This document shows, one piece after another, positions 8,673 through 15,883 of a stretch of DNA of 54,449 nt. Every line of letters begins with the position of its first letter. Position 1 is the stretch's first letter. The position numbers and the translations under genes were made by a program. A model generated the notes under the pieces. That model ran no database searches. It worked only from the letters and a program-made list of their open reading frames with translations, and had not been told where the DNA came from. The stretch is from Clostridium sp. (GTDB lineage Bacteria; Bacteroidota; Bacteroidia; Bacteroidales; Muribaculaceae): assembly GCA_023663805.1 (NCBI GenBank), contig JAMPGR010000006.1, positions 1 through 54,449 of the forward strand, written 5' to 3'.

Positions 8673-9128
8673 TTATATTCCAGTCATAAAAAGCATTAAT
8701 ATCCGTATCGGGATTCTGCGAAACGGCTTCCACAATCCTGCCGTCCTTAAGTTTGAGGAATAGGGGGTAATTTTGTTATCTCCTTCCGGCAAATATGCGT
8801 CAACCGAATCGATTATACAGTTGAATTCTCCGATACTGTCGACCTGCATATTTCTACGCAATATTTTCATAGAGTTTATGGCAGTAAAGACAATTAGATT
8901 TTTCTTTTGAGAATTCGCGAATTTATCTTTGTGTGTTGAAATCTGGTATTCGCATCCCGAGATACAGCCAGAACAACCAACTTCGGGCAGAATAATGCAG
9001 AATTCGGTTTCTTTATCAAAAGAAATACCCCTGCTGGAATATAGTTCTTGAAGGCTTTCGGAGTAATCATCCGTAAGACTACATGCAGATAAGAATATCA
9101 GCAGTAGAATCGATAGTGCGAATTTCAT
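8673..9128 (-). CDS. CxxC lipoprotein, C-terminus frameshifted
   Basis: A 151-aa predicted lipoprotein (signal MKFALSILLLIFLSAC, Cys 16). After a beta-strand-like CIILPEVG it carries CSGC (52-55) and C59, an arrangement like thioredoxin-like lipoproteins. From about residue 120 the reading frame is wrong: adding one base at the G5 run (8763-8767) opens a C-terminus reading FLKLKDGRIVEAVSQNPDT and DINAFYDWNIIN, with a stop at 8665-8667, only 11 bases before the next ATG. That restored end looks like a real protein end, so the present frame probably arose by a 1-base deletion or a sequencing error. The start lies 1 base after the upstream gene's stop. A redox role is inferred from CxxC only. 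Confidence 0.72.
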   Translation of the reverse strand: MKFALSILLLIFLSACSLTDDYSESLQELYSSRGISFDKETEFCIILPEVGCSGCISGCEYQISTHKDKFANSQKKNLIVFTAINSMKILRRNMQVDSIGEFNCIIDSVDAYLPEGDNKITPYSSNLRTAGLWKPFRRIPIRILMLFMTGI

Positions 9129-9129
9129 A

Positions 9130-10260
9130 TCAACGATTTAATTTATAGTAAATAAATTGAATCTCATTTTCATCTTCCGTTACCTTCTGCATAAGCAATC
9201 CTCCACGGAATATGTGGCAATTCAAGGTAACAATATCAAGGTAATCATCCACTATGGGTGTCTCAGTCACAAGATTACCCTCCTTATCCATCACAATTAT
9301 AGAGAAAGGAGTTCTGTAGTTATCTTTACGATTAGTAATGCGCGGATGATTGGCTATACGATAGTACAGTCCGTTATATTCGTCATAAGTAACGACCGAA
9401 TATGAATGCTCGCTGACATAGTAGTCGAGACGCTTGTCTTTGTCACTCAAGATTTCGATAGGAGAAGAGTTATAGGAATTTATCTCCTTTGTATAACGGC
9501 TACCCATATACAAGGAGTCTATAAGGTTTAAATCGGTATCGTAGCGATAGATATAGTTGGACGCCGGAAAACTGTAAACTATTTTATTGCTATCCCCCTG
9601 ACACTGATAGATTGTATTGAAATATAATCCACCAAAAAAAGCCTTGGTGTATTCCTCGGAGAAGGATGTACCTGCTATTATATCACCTGTTTTAAGATCT
9701 ATCGATACTGAAATCGGATCTTCTGGGGAGAAGCGCGACTTATCGCTCAAGGGCAAACCGCTGAGAACGGCAGTTTCGTTCCCCACCAATATATGGGAAC
9801 CGTCGATTGGCTCTGGCGATACGTGTTTCAATATATATTCCGGCATCGGGTAGGATTTAGAAATAGACCCATCTGCTTCCACAATAAAAAAGGTTTTGGA
9901 GCCATAGTTGTATATGAAGGTTCTTCCGTCTTTAGCACAAGTAAAACCGGAATAATTCGTTAAACTACCACATTCATGGACATCGATAACGGCTGTTAAA
10001 CTGTCGGAATCGAGGTCGAATATATTTAGTTTTTGTTCATCTAAGATGATGTACTTAGCCGAAATACTGTCCTCTAACAGTTGAGAGCAAGTTGGGATAG
10101 GTTTTATTCTATTGCCGATATGGAGGGTTATCGTGTCGATGCGTTGTAGCGAAACTGAATCAGAAGCAGGTATGCCATTATTGATAACTGAATATTTTCC
10201 TTCGTTGCAGGACGTAAGTATGAAGGATAATAAACAGAATAACAACGATAATATCTTCAT
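9130..10260 (-). CDS. DUF4221-like / beta-propeller lipoprotein
   Basis: A 376-aa predicted lipoprotein (signal ending LSFILTSC). The body has repeated beta-strand blades (ISAKYIILDEQKLNIFDLDSDSL; NYIYRYDTDLNLIDSLYMGSRY) like the Bacteroidota DUF4221 / TolB-like propeller lipoproteins that accompany NVEALA peptides. The ATG at 10260 is preferred over a TTG three codons upstream. It lies 14 bases after the peptide gene and 1 base before the next lipoprotein, so all four genes form one operon. Exact family assignment is by pattern and should be treated as probable; the molecular function is unknown. Confidence 0.72.
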   Translation of the reverse strand: MKILSLLFCLLSFILTSCNEGKYSVINNGIPASDSVSLQRIDTITLHIGNRIKPIPTCSQLLEDSISAKYIILDEQKLNIFDLDSDSLTAVIDVHECGSLTNYSGFTCAKDGRTFIYNYGSKTFFIVEADGSISKSYPMPEYILKHVSPEPIDGSHILVGNETAVLSGLPLSDKSRFSPEDPISVSIDLKTGDIIAGTSFSEEYTKAFFGGLYFNTIYQCQGDSNKIVYSFPASNYIYRYDTDLNLIDSLYMGSRYTKEINSYNSSPIEILSDKDKRLDYYVSEHSYSVVTYDEYNGLYYRIANHPRITNRKDNYRTPFSIIVMDKEGNLVTETPIVDDYLDIVTLNCHIFRGGLLMQKVTEDENEIQFIYYKLNR

Positions 10261-10274
10261 TATGTTCAAAGGGG

Positions 10275-10529
10275 TTAATTCTTTTCTTTAAGGCAGTCTG
10301 TCAGATCTGGCCACGTGTCATCTTTGCAAAAATATTCTCCGGTGTTCGAATTACGAACACAGTTACCATCGTTGTCCCACCAACCAATAGATTCGCAAGC
10401 CGCGATAGCTTCAATCGAGTTCAGGTTAAGCGTCGAAGGTCGATTATCGGATTTTCGGACGGTAAAACTGCAAATGCCAATTATCGCCAGTGTCGCGACA
10501 ATTGTAATAGTAAGAATCGTTCTTTTCAT
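10275..10529 (-). CDS. NVEALA-family small exported peptide
   Basis: An 84-aa protein. The N-terminal hydrophobic helix (MKRTILTITIVATLAIIGI) is followed by LNSIEAIAACES, matching the degenerate NVEALA motif after which this family is named. The C-terminal segment (about 43-84) has four cysteines (C45, C57, C68, C79) and aromatic residues (GWWDNDGNC, GEYFCKDDTW). Such peptides are found in Bacteroidota next to beta-propeller and DUF4221 lipoproteins, as here. Export, and possibly cleavage near the motif, is inferred from the hydrophobic start. It is the first gene of the leftward operon, about 85 bases after a canonical promoter. Function is unknown. Confidence 0.8.
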   Translation of the reverse strand: MKRTILTITIVATLAIIGICSFTVRKSDNRPSTLNLNSIEAIAACESIGWWDNDGNCVRNSNTGEYFCKDDTWPDLTDCLKEKN

Positions 10530-10613
10530 TCGAAATAGGGTTTTATTAATTTGTTATTGTATATATGTGTTGGGATTAATTTTGGATTATGTCATAAAAC
10601 TGTCTTTTGGATG

Positions 10614-10645
10614 CAAAATTAAACTTTTGTTCTGAGCTTTGCAAA
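10614..10645 (-). promoter_or_regulatory. Promoter of the NVEALA cassette
   Basis: On the minus strand, TTTG (10645-10642), a 20-base spacer and TAATTTTG (10621-10614) give a textbook Bacteroidota promoter. The leader to the peptide gene would be about 80 bases. It indicates the cassette is transcribed independently of its neighbours. Confidence 0.72.
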
Positions 10646-10711
10646 AAAATTGTAAATTTTACAGGGTTTGTCGTTTTTTCTTGTTGAAAATAGATTTTGT
10701 TGTAGGTAATG

Positions 10712-12031
10712 TCAGACGCTGAGGCTCCGGGGGGTCTTGCGCGAGAGCCAGCGGTGGCCGTAGCGGCAGTAGAGACATTTGCGCTGCTCGCAGTAGGCGC
10801 GGCGCAACTGGATCAGTGCCTGGGAGTCGGCGGCGTTGTCGCAGGGGAGACCTGCATCGGTAAAGAGACGGACGATTGTGTTACGCTCGGGGGGGAGAGA
10901 GTTGACCAGGTCGACGGCGCGTTCTTCGAGCGTGGCATCGCCGTGTTCGACGCCGTAGGCATATATCAGCGGTACGACCGCGTTGATTATTATCGACCGG
11001 AGCATCGCTTCGCCCAGAACCGGCACGGCTTTCCCTCCCGGGTTTGTCGCGGCGGTGTCTTCGAAGGTGTAGTTCCCGGTCCAGTGGGCCGACAGTGGGA
11101 GGGTGAAAAGACGGGAGAGGGCCTCGACCGGATCATCTTCGTCGGCCGAGGCGGCGAGAATGCGCGACATAAACCGCGTCGAGACATGGAGCATCGACGC
11201 CAGCAGGGCCAGGCGGCGGAACGGCAGCGACGCCGGGCGCATCCGGGCCATCTTCCACAACATCCCCTGCGGGACGGTAAGCCCGAATTTCGTCGCAAGA
11301 AAGCGGTATTCGCGCCGGAGCGAGTCGGTATAGCCGTTGGCAGGAGCGGTCTCGAGCATTCCCGACTGACCGAAGACCAGGGCCTCGGTCATCTCGAGCG
11401 AGTCGTTGTGGCGTCCGGCAAGACGGAGGGGAAGGCTCATCGCGAGACGCTCGAAAATCTCGCCGTTGACGCCGGAGCCGAGGGCACGAGCGATCGCGAC
11501 GAACGCCGCCTGCTCCCAGTCGCCTGTGAAGGCCTCGCGGTATGCAGCGATACGGTCGGCTTTCTGATGGAGCCTCTCGAAGAAGAGCGCGTCGGTCCAC
11601 ATTCTGACATGCAGCCGGTCGACCGACTGGAGAATCTCGCGGCAGCCGAGATCATAGCCCGCCGCGCCGACCAGCGAAGTGTAGTCGCGGTTCAGGTTCG
11701 GGGAGCATTGCATGACCATCTGGGGTATGTCGCGGCCGTCGGCGCCGGGGATATGGGTGTCGCTGATGTCGACGACATGGAGTATCACGTTGTCGTAGGC
11801 CGGGTCGTTGTCGTGGCCGTGGCGGTGCCAGTCGCTGGCGCGGACATGCATCTCGACATTACCGACCCACATCTCGCCGCCGATACGTATCTTCGCGTTA
11901 AAAAAATCGGGCCCGGAGTCGGTGTTGAGCTGGCCCGGGTCGATAATCTGTATCCGGCGCCCGTCGGTGGTGACTGTGGCCGCGGCGGGCCACAGTCTGT
12001 TGTTCCAGACATATTGCATCAGTCGTTCCAT
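10712..12031 (-). CDS. DUF2851 family protein
   Basis: A 439-aa cytoplasmic protein of the DUF2851 family, widespread in Bacteroidota and of unknown function. Recognisable features are the N-terminal MQYVWNNRLWP and IIDPGQLNTDSGPDFFNAKIRIGG, the conserved VGNVEMHVRASDWHRHGHDNDPAYDNVILHVV (a nuclease-like E-x-H core) and a C-terminal cysteine cluster CEQRKCLYCRYG. No signal peptide is seen. It follows the saccharopine-dehydrogenase-like gene by 27 bases and is probably cotranscribed with it. Normal length for the family. Confidence 0.88.
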   Translation of the reverse strand: MERLMQYVWNNRLWPAAATVTTDGRRIQIIDPGQLNTDSGPDFFNAKIRIGGEMWVGNVEMHVRASDWHRHGHDNDPAYDNVILHVVDISDTHIPGADGRDIPQMVMQCSPNLNRDYTSLVGAAGYDLGCREILQSVDRLHVRMWTDALFFERLHQKADRIAAYREAFTGDWEQAAFVAIARALGSGVNGEIFERLAMSLPLRLAGRHNDSLEMTEALVFGQSGMLETAPANGYTDSLRREYRFLATKFGLTVPQGMLWKMARMRPASLPFRRLALLASMLHVSTRFMSRILAASADEDDPVEALSRLFTLPLSAHWTGNYTFEDTAATNPGGKAVPVLGEAMLRSIIINAVVPLIYAYGVEHGDATLEERAVDLVNSLPPERNTIVRLFTDAGLPCDNAADSQALIQLRRAYCEQRKCLYCRYGHRWLSRKTPRSLSV

Positions 12032-12058
12032 CGGCGGGGCGTCGGCGGGGGAGTGGAA

Positions 12059-13255
12059 TCAGAGTTCGAGGTCGGCGTTGATGACTTCGTGCCAGGGGAG
12101 ACCCTGGAGGGGGAGTTGTTCCATAAAGGGATCGGGATCGAATTCCTCGACGTTGTGAACGCCCGGCTTGTTCCATTTTCCGGTCAGGAACATCATCGCG
12201 CCAATCATCGCCGGTACACCGGTCGTGTAACTGACGGCCTGCATACCGGTTTCCTTGTAGGCGGCTTCGTGGCTGCAGTTGTTGTAGATATAGTATGTCA
12301 TCGGTTTTCCGTCCTTTCCGAGGCCGGAGATGCGGCATCCGATCGACGTCTCGCCGTGGTAGTTTTCGCCGAGGTCCTGGGGGTTCGGGAGGACAGCCTT
12401 GAGGAACTGGAGGGGGACGATTTTCGTTCCGTTGTAGTCGACTTCGTCGATTCGCGCCATACCGATGTTCTGGATAACGCGCAGGTGGGTCAGGTATTCC
12501 TGGCCGAAGGTCATCCAGAAGCGGGCGCGTTTGATTGTCGGGAAATTCTGGACGAGCGATTCGAGTTCCTCGTGGTAGAGCAGATATGAGTCGCGCGGGC
12601 CGATGTTCGGGTAGGTCAGCGACTTGTGGAACTCGAGCGGCTTGGTCGTGATCCACTCGCCGTCCTGGTAGTACCGGCCGTTCTGGGTGATCTCGCGGAT
12701 ATTGATTTCGGGGTTGAAGTTTGTGGCGAACGCCTTGCCGTGGTCGCCGGCGTTACAGTCGACGATATCGAGGGTCTCCATGGCCGAGAACCAGTGTTTC
12801 GCGGCATAGGCCGTAAAGACTCCGGAGACACCCGGGTCGAAGCCGCAGCCGAGAATGGCGGTCAGACCGGCCTTCTCGAAGCGTTCGCGGTAGGCCCACT
12901 GCCAGGAGTATTCGAAGTGGGCGACATCCTTCGGTTCGTAGTTCGCCGTATCGAGGTAGTTCACGCCGCATTCGAGGCAGGCGTCCATGATGGTCAGGTC
13001 CTGATAGGGGAGGGCGACATTGATGACGAGCTGGGGTTTGTGGCGCCGGAAGAGTTCGACGAGTTGCGGAACGCTGTCGGCGTCGACCGAGTCGGTTGTC
13101 ACGCTCGGGTGGTTAAGGGCGCGGGCGATGGCGTCGCATTTGCTTTTTGTTCGCGAAGCGAGGACGATCTCGGTGAAGACATCGGGATTCTGGGCGCATT
13201 TGTGGGCGACGACAGTGCCGACCCCACCGGCTCCGATGATTAAGACTTTAGCCAT
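12059..13255 (-). CDS. Saccharopine dehydrogenase family; carboxy(nor)spermidine synthase-like
   Basis: A 398-aa NAD(P)-dependent oxidoreductase. The Rossmann motif VLIIGAGGVGTVVAHKCAQ is at the start, then NVALPYQDLTIMDACLECGVNYLDTANYE, GCGFDPGVSGVFTAYA and the C-terminal GVPAMIGAMMFLTGKW. Length and these motifs match the Lys1/carboxynorspermidine dehydrogenase branch that condenses aspartate semialdehyde with a diamine in the alternative (carboxy)spermidine route used by Bacteroidales. The partner decarboxylase is not in this window. A -7 box lies about 40 bases upstream. The exact polyamine product cannot be read from sequence. Confidence 0.85.
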   Translation of the reverse strand: MAKVLIIGAGGVGTVVAHKCAQNPDVFTEIVLASRTKSKCDAIARALNHPSVTTDSVDADSVPQLVELFRRHKPQLVINVALPYQDLTIMDACLECGVNYLDTANYEPKDVAHFEYSWQWAYRERFEKAGLTAILGCGFDPGVSGVFTAYAAKHWFSAMETLDIVDCNAGDHGKAFATNFNPEINIREITQNGRYYQDGEWITTKPLEFHKSLTYPNIGPRDSYLLYHEELESLVQNFPTIKRARFWMTFGQEYLTHLRVIQNIGMARIDEVDYNGTKIVPLQFLKAVLPNPQDLGENYHGETSIGCRISGLGKDGKPMTYYIYNNCSHEAAYKETGMQAVSYTTGVPAMIGAMMFLTGKWNKPGVHNVEEFDPDPFMEQLPLQGLPWHEVINADLEL

Positions 13256-13296
13256 TTATATACTTTACTTCGGGTTGAAAAAAATTATTAGTGAGA

Positions 13297-13304
13297 CAAA
13301 GTTA
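13297..13304 (-). promoter_or_regulatory. -7 box for the carboxy(nor)spermidine synthase gene
   Basis: TAACTTTG on the minus strand, with the start codon 42 bases downstream. It sits immediately after the terminator of the upstream Bax-inhibitor gene, which supports a new transcript starting here. Confidence 0.5.
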
Positions 13305-13305
13305 C

Positions 13306-13346
13306 ACAAAAAAAATAAAACCGGGTCCGACGGCCCGGTTTTATTT
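13306..13346 (-). terminator. Terminator of the Bax-inhibitor-1 gene
   Basis: A perfect 13-bp stem (AAATAAAACCGGG at 13313-13325 with CCCGGTTTTATTT at 13334-13346) and an 8-base loop, followed leftward by a T-run on the minus strand. It lies 27 bases past the stop codon. Confidence 0.8.
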
Positions 13347-13372
13347 CGATATTTTGCGCGAAGTGTGCGGTA

Positions 13373-14089
13373 TCAGTCGTTGTTTCCGCCGAAGATATTC
13401 AGCAGGAAGAGGAACATATTGATAAAGTCGAGGTAGAGGGTCAGGGCACCGAGTGTCGCGAGGTGACCGACGCTGTCGGCCGGAGCCATTTGCGCCATTC
13501 GTTTGACCTGCTGGGTATCCCAGGCGGTCAGTCCGACGAAGACGAGTACGCCGACGATCGAGATGATCCATTCGAAGGTCGAACTTCCGACGAAGATATT
13601 GATCAGCGAGCAGATGACAAGGCCTATCAGGGCAAAGAAGAGGATCTTGCCGAAGGAGGTCAGGTCGGTCCGCGTCAGGAAGCCGTAGACAGACATCGCG
13701 CCGAAGACTGCGGCGGTTATGAAGAATGTCTTGGCGATCGAGGCGTGGGTGTAAATCAGGAATATCGGTGTCAGCATCAGGCCGTTGACAGCCGAGAAGA
13801 TGTAGAACAGGATTGTCGCCGTCGAGGAACTCATACGGCTTATGCCGGCAGAGATCCAGAAGACGAGGCCGAGTTCGGCGAACATAACGACCCACATCAG
13901 CCAGGAATTTGTCATATAGAACTGGACAAACTGCTGGGACGATGCGAGCCACCAGGAGACGAACCCCGTCACGAGCATGGCGAAGAACATCTTCAGGTAT
14001 ACGCGTTTCATCACGTCGGAAACGCGCGTTGTCAGCGCCGCAGAGTCGCCGCTGGCGGAGAAGTAATCGGGATAACTGTTGTTTCTCAT
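13373..14089 (-). CDS. Bax inhibitor-1 / YccA family membrane protein
   Basis: A 238-aa integral inner-membrane protein with about seven hydrophobic helices. The family signatures are visible: an N-terminal cytosolic segment, KMFFAMLVTGFVSWWLASS, ILFYIFSAVNGLMLTPIFL, and the C-terminal TAWDTQQVKRMAQ with the conserved Asp, then GALTLYLDFINMFLFLLNIFGG. Members are pH-sensitive calcium leak channels or modulators of membrane protein quality control; the role here is not known. Single gene between tRNA-Asp (upstream) and its own terminator. Confidence 0.93.
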   Translation of the reverse strand: MRNNSYPDYFSASGDSAALTTRVSDVMKRVYLKMFFAMLVTGFVSWWLASSQQFVQFYMTNSWLMWVVMFAELGLVFWISAGISRMSSSTATILFYIFSAVNGLMLTPIFLIYTHASIAKTFFITAAVFGAMSVYGFLTRTDLTSFGKILFFALIGLVICSLINIFVGSSTFEWIISIVGVLVFVGLTAWDTQQVKRMAQMAPADSVGHLATLGALTLYLDFINMFLFLLNIFGGNND

Positions 14090-14257
14090 TGCGTCTGGGT
14101 TGTTGTTTTTTCTGAATATCTGTTATCGAAATAATAACAATCGGCGGCGCGGATAGGTTCGGAGACAGGGGGAGGGGAGGGCGTCGGCGGATATACAAAA
14201 AAAGAATGAGTAACGAAAACCGAAGTTTTACAATTACTCATTCTCCTCTCTCCTCTG

Positions 14258-14331
14258 CGGTATGGACGGGACTCGAACCCGCGACCCCCTGCGTGACAGG
14301 CAGGTATTCTAACCAGCTGAACTACCACACC
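14258..14331 (-). tRNA. tRNA-Asp (anticodon GTC)
   Basis: The minus strand folds as a full 74-base tRNA. The acceptor stem is GGTGTGG/CCATACC, the D arm includes AGTTCAGCTGGTTAGAAT, the anticodon loop is CTGTCAC (GTC, Asp) within stem CTGC-C/G-GCAG, and the T arm is GCGGGTTCGAGTCCCGT. The discriminator base is G. CCA is not encoded. Confidence 0.96.
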
Positions 14332-14474
14332 AGTTTTTTTGAGGTTTTGCTCGACGGTGTTCTAACCGTTTTGCGAGTGCAAAGTTACGCCCGATTTTCG
14401 AATCCACCAAATATTTCGGCAACTTTTTTTCAAAAAAAATCACCCTCGAAAAGCAAACGTCAGATTCATAGAGT

Positions 14475-14518
14475 ATTATAAAATTTATAAGACTTATAAG
14501 ATTTATAAGATTTATAAC
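14475..14518. repeat. AT-rich degenerate tandem repeat (TATAAGA units)
   Basis: Imperfect units TTATAAGACTTATAAGAT end in AGATTTATAAC, the same tail as the repeat at 109-163. It lies between tRNA-Asp and the cytidylate-kinase-like gene. The rest of the 14332-14601 gap holds only the promoter below. Confidence 0.6.
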
Positions 14519-14558
14519 TCTAATCGCGGGTGATTGTCGGATTGTCGGGAATTTGTCT

Positions 14559-14566
14559 TATCTTTG
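14559..14566 (+). promoter_or_regulatory. -7 box for the cytidylate-kinase-like gene
   Basis: TATCTTTG lies 36 bases before the ATG. A TTG at 14534-14536 gives a 22-base spacer, slightly longer than usual. Confidence 0.5.
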
Positions 14567-14601
14567 TCGCAGAAATAATCGACAACTAAAGAGAAGACGA
14601 C

Positions 14602-15246
14602 ATGAAAAACTCCGACAACCTACCTTCGAACTTCGTCATCACGATCGGGCGACAGTTCGGCAGTGGCGGCCGAGAACTCGGTAAACGGCTAGCCGAGAAG
14701 TTAGGCATACGCTATTACGACAAAGAGATGATGCACGAAGCCGCCAAACGCGCGGGTGTCAGCGAGGAATTCTTCGAGAAGAGCGACGAGCGGTTCCCGT
14801 CGTTCCTGAACGGACTGTTCAACTTCGCCCTCGGATATAACTCGATGAGCCTCTATTCCGGCTCGACATCGATCAGCGACGACAGCATCTACAAAGCCCA
14901 GGCCGACTTTATCCGCTCCGAGGCCCAGCAGAACAGTTGTGTGTTCGTCGGTCGCAGCGCAGACTATGTCCTGAGGGATCATCCGCGGTGTGTCAACATC
15001 TTCGTCCACGCCTCGATCGAAGACCGTGTCAGCCGTATTACCCGCCGCGGCGACGTCCCGGCAGAAAAAGCGCGCGCACACGCCGAGAAAATCAACCGTA
15101 TGCGCGCAGACTATTATAACTTCTATACAGACAAGACCTGGGGAGCCGCCGAGTCGTACGACCTGACGGTCAACACTTCGCTCCTTCCGATGGAGGATAT
15201 CGTCGAGTTGGTCGCCGACTACGTCAGGAAGCGTTTCCGTCAGTGA
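14602..15246 (+). CDS. Cytidylate kinase-like family protein
   Basis: A 214-aa P-loop nucleotide kinase-like protein. The N-terminus FVITIGRQFGSGGRELGKRLAEKLGIRYYDKEMM is the P-loop of the cytidylate-kinase-2 family. FVGRSADYVLRDHP and the Arg-rich lid RVSRITRRGDVPAEKARAHAEKINRMRADYYNFYTDKTWG follow, then YDLTVNTSLLPMEDIVELV. Family members are assumed to phosphorylate a nucleoside monophosphate, but the substrate is not established. Its 3' end overlaps the convergent DUF308 gene by 23 bases. Confidence 0.88.
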   Translation: MKNSDNLPSNFVITIGRQFGSGGRELGKRLAEKLGIRYYDKEMMHEAAKRAGVSEEFFEKSDERFPSFLNGLFNFALGYNSMSLYSGSTSISDDSIYKAQADFIRSEAQQNSCVFVGRSADYVLRDHPRCVNIFVHASIEDRVSRITRRGDVPAEKARAHAEKINRMRADYYNFYTDKTWGAAESYDLTVNTSLLPMEDIVELVADYVRKRFRQ

Positions 15247-15805
15247 CTTTCCTCTGGCCTTTTGCCGAGACATATTCGAGGATCGAACTGAAGCCGGAGC
15301 CAATCAGGCCGATGCCTGTTATGATGATAACAGCACTCTTCAGATCGTGGAGGCTCGTCGCGAGGATTGCGATGCCGGCGATGACCATCAGAACCGGGAT
15401 GATATAGAGCCCCCAGGGGAGCACCGCCGGGCGGCAGAGCCAGACGAGGACACAGATGTGGTAGACACCATAGACAATCAGCAGGACCGCAAAGGCGTAG
15501 GCGATAAACCGGATGAAGAAATTCGGCGCCGCCAGCATCCAGATGCCGAGGGCGATTCCGAGCACGGAAGTTATGACGACGCCTGACGTCATCATCCGGA
15601 GACTGAAGGTGTCTGCACCATCGGAGGCGGCGCGGCGTTCGTCGGTTATGGTCGCCACGAGGGTGTAGAGACAGGGAATGATCAGCGATATCCCGGCCAG
15701 GATGACAACCCAGTTCAGGAGTTCGCCTCTGCCGCTGAAGACGATCAGCAGGATACCTATGGCCATGACAAGCATGCCGTAGAAGAGTGTGGATTTGGGT
15801 CGCAT
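15224..15805 (-). CDS. DUF308 (HdeD-like) membrane protein
   Basis: A 193-aa inner-membrane protein with six predicted hydrophobic segments arranged as three hairpins (GMLVMAIGILLIVFSG, NWVVILAGISLIIPCLY, SGVVITSVLGIALGIWML, FIAYAFAVLLIVYGVYHI, LYIIPVLMVIAGIAIL, AVIIITGIGLIGSGFSSI), as in DUF308/HdeD proteins linked to acid or stress response in other bacteria. It overlaps the 3' end of the convergent kinase-like gene. No function can be read directly. Confidence 0.8.
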   Translation of the reverse strand: MRPKSTLFYGMLVMAIGILLIVFSGRGELLNWVVILAGISLIIPCLYTLVATITDERRAASDGADTFSLRMMTSGVVITSVLGIALGIWMLAAPNFFIRFIAYAFAVLLIVYGVYHICVLVWLCRPAVLPWGLYIIPVLMVIAGIAILATSLHDLKSAVIIITGIGLIGSGFSSILEYVSAKGQRKVTDGNAS

Positions 15806-15883
15806 GGTTTGATTCCTTTCTTATATAGTTGTTCGTTTATATAATAGAATCAATTCCGCGCCCGGATTGTTCACTCGCCGGAC

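Noticed and set aside
10709..12589. Long rightward open frame across DUF2851 and the saccharopine-dehydrogenase gene
   Set aside because: Antisense shadow of two well-supported genes; composition is not protein-like and no motif is seen.
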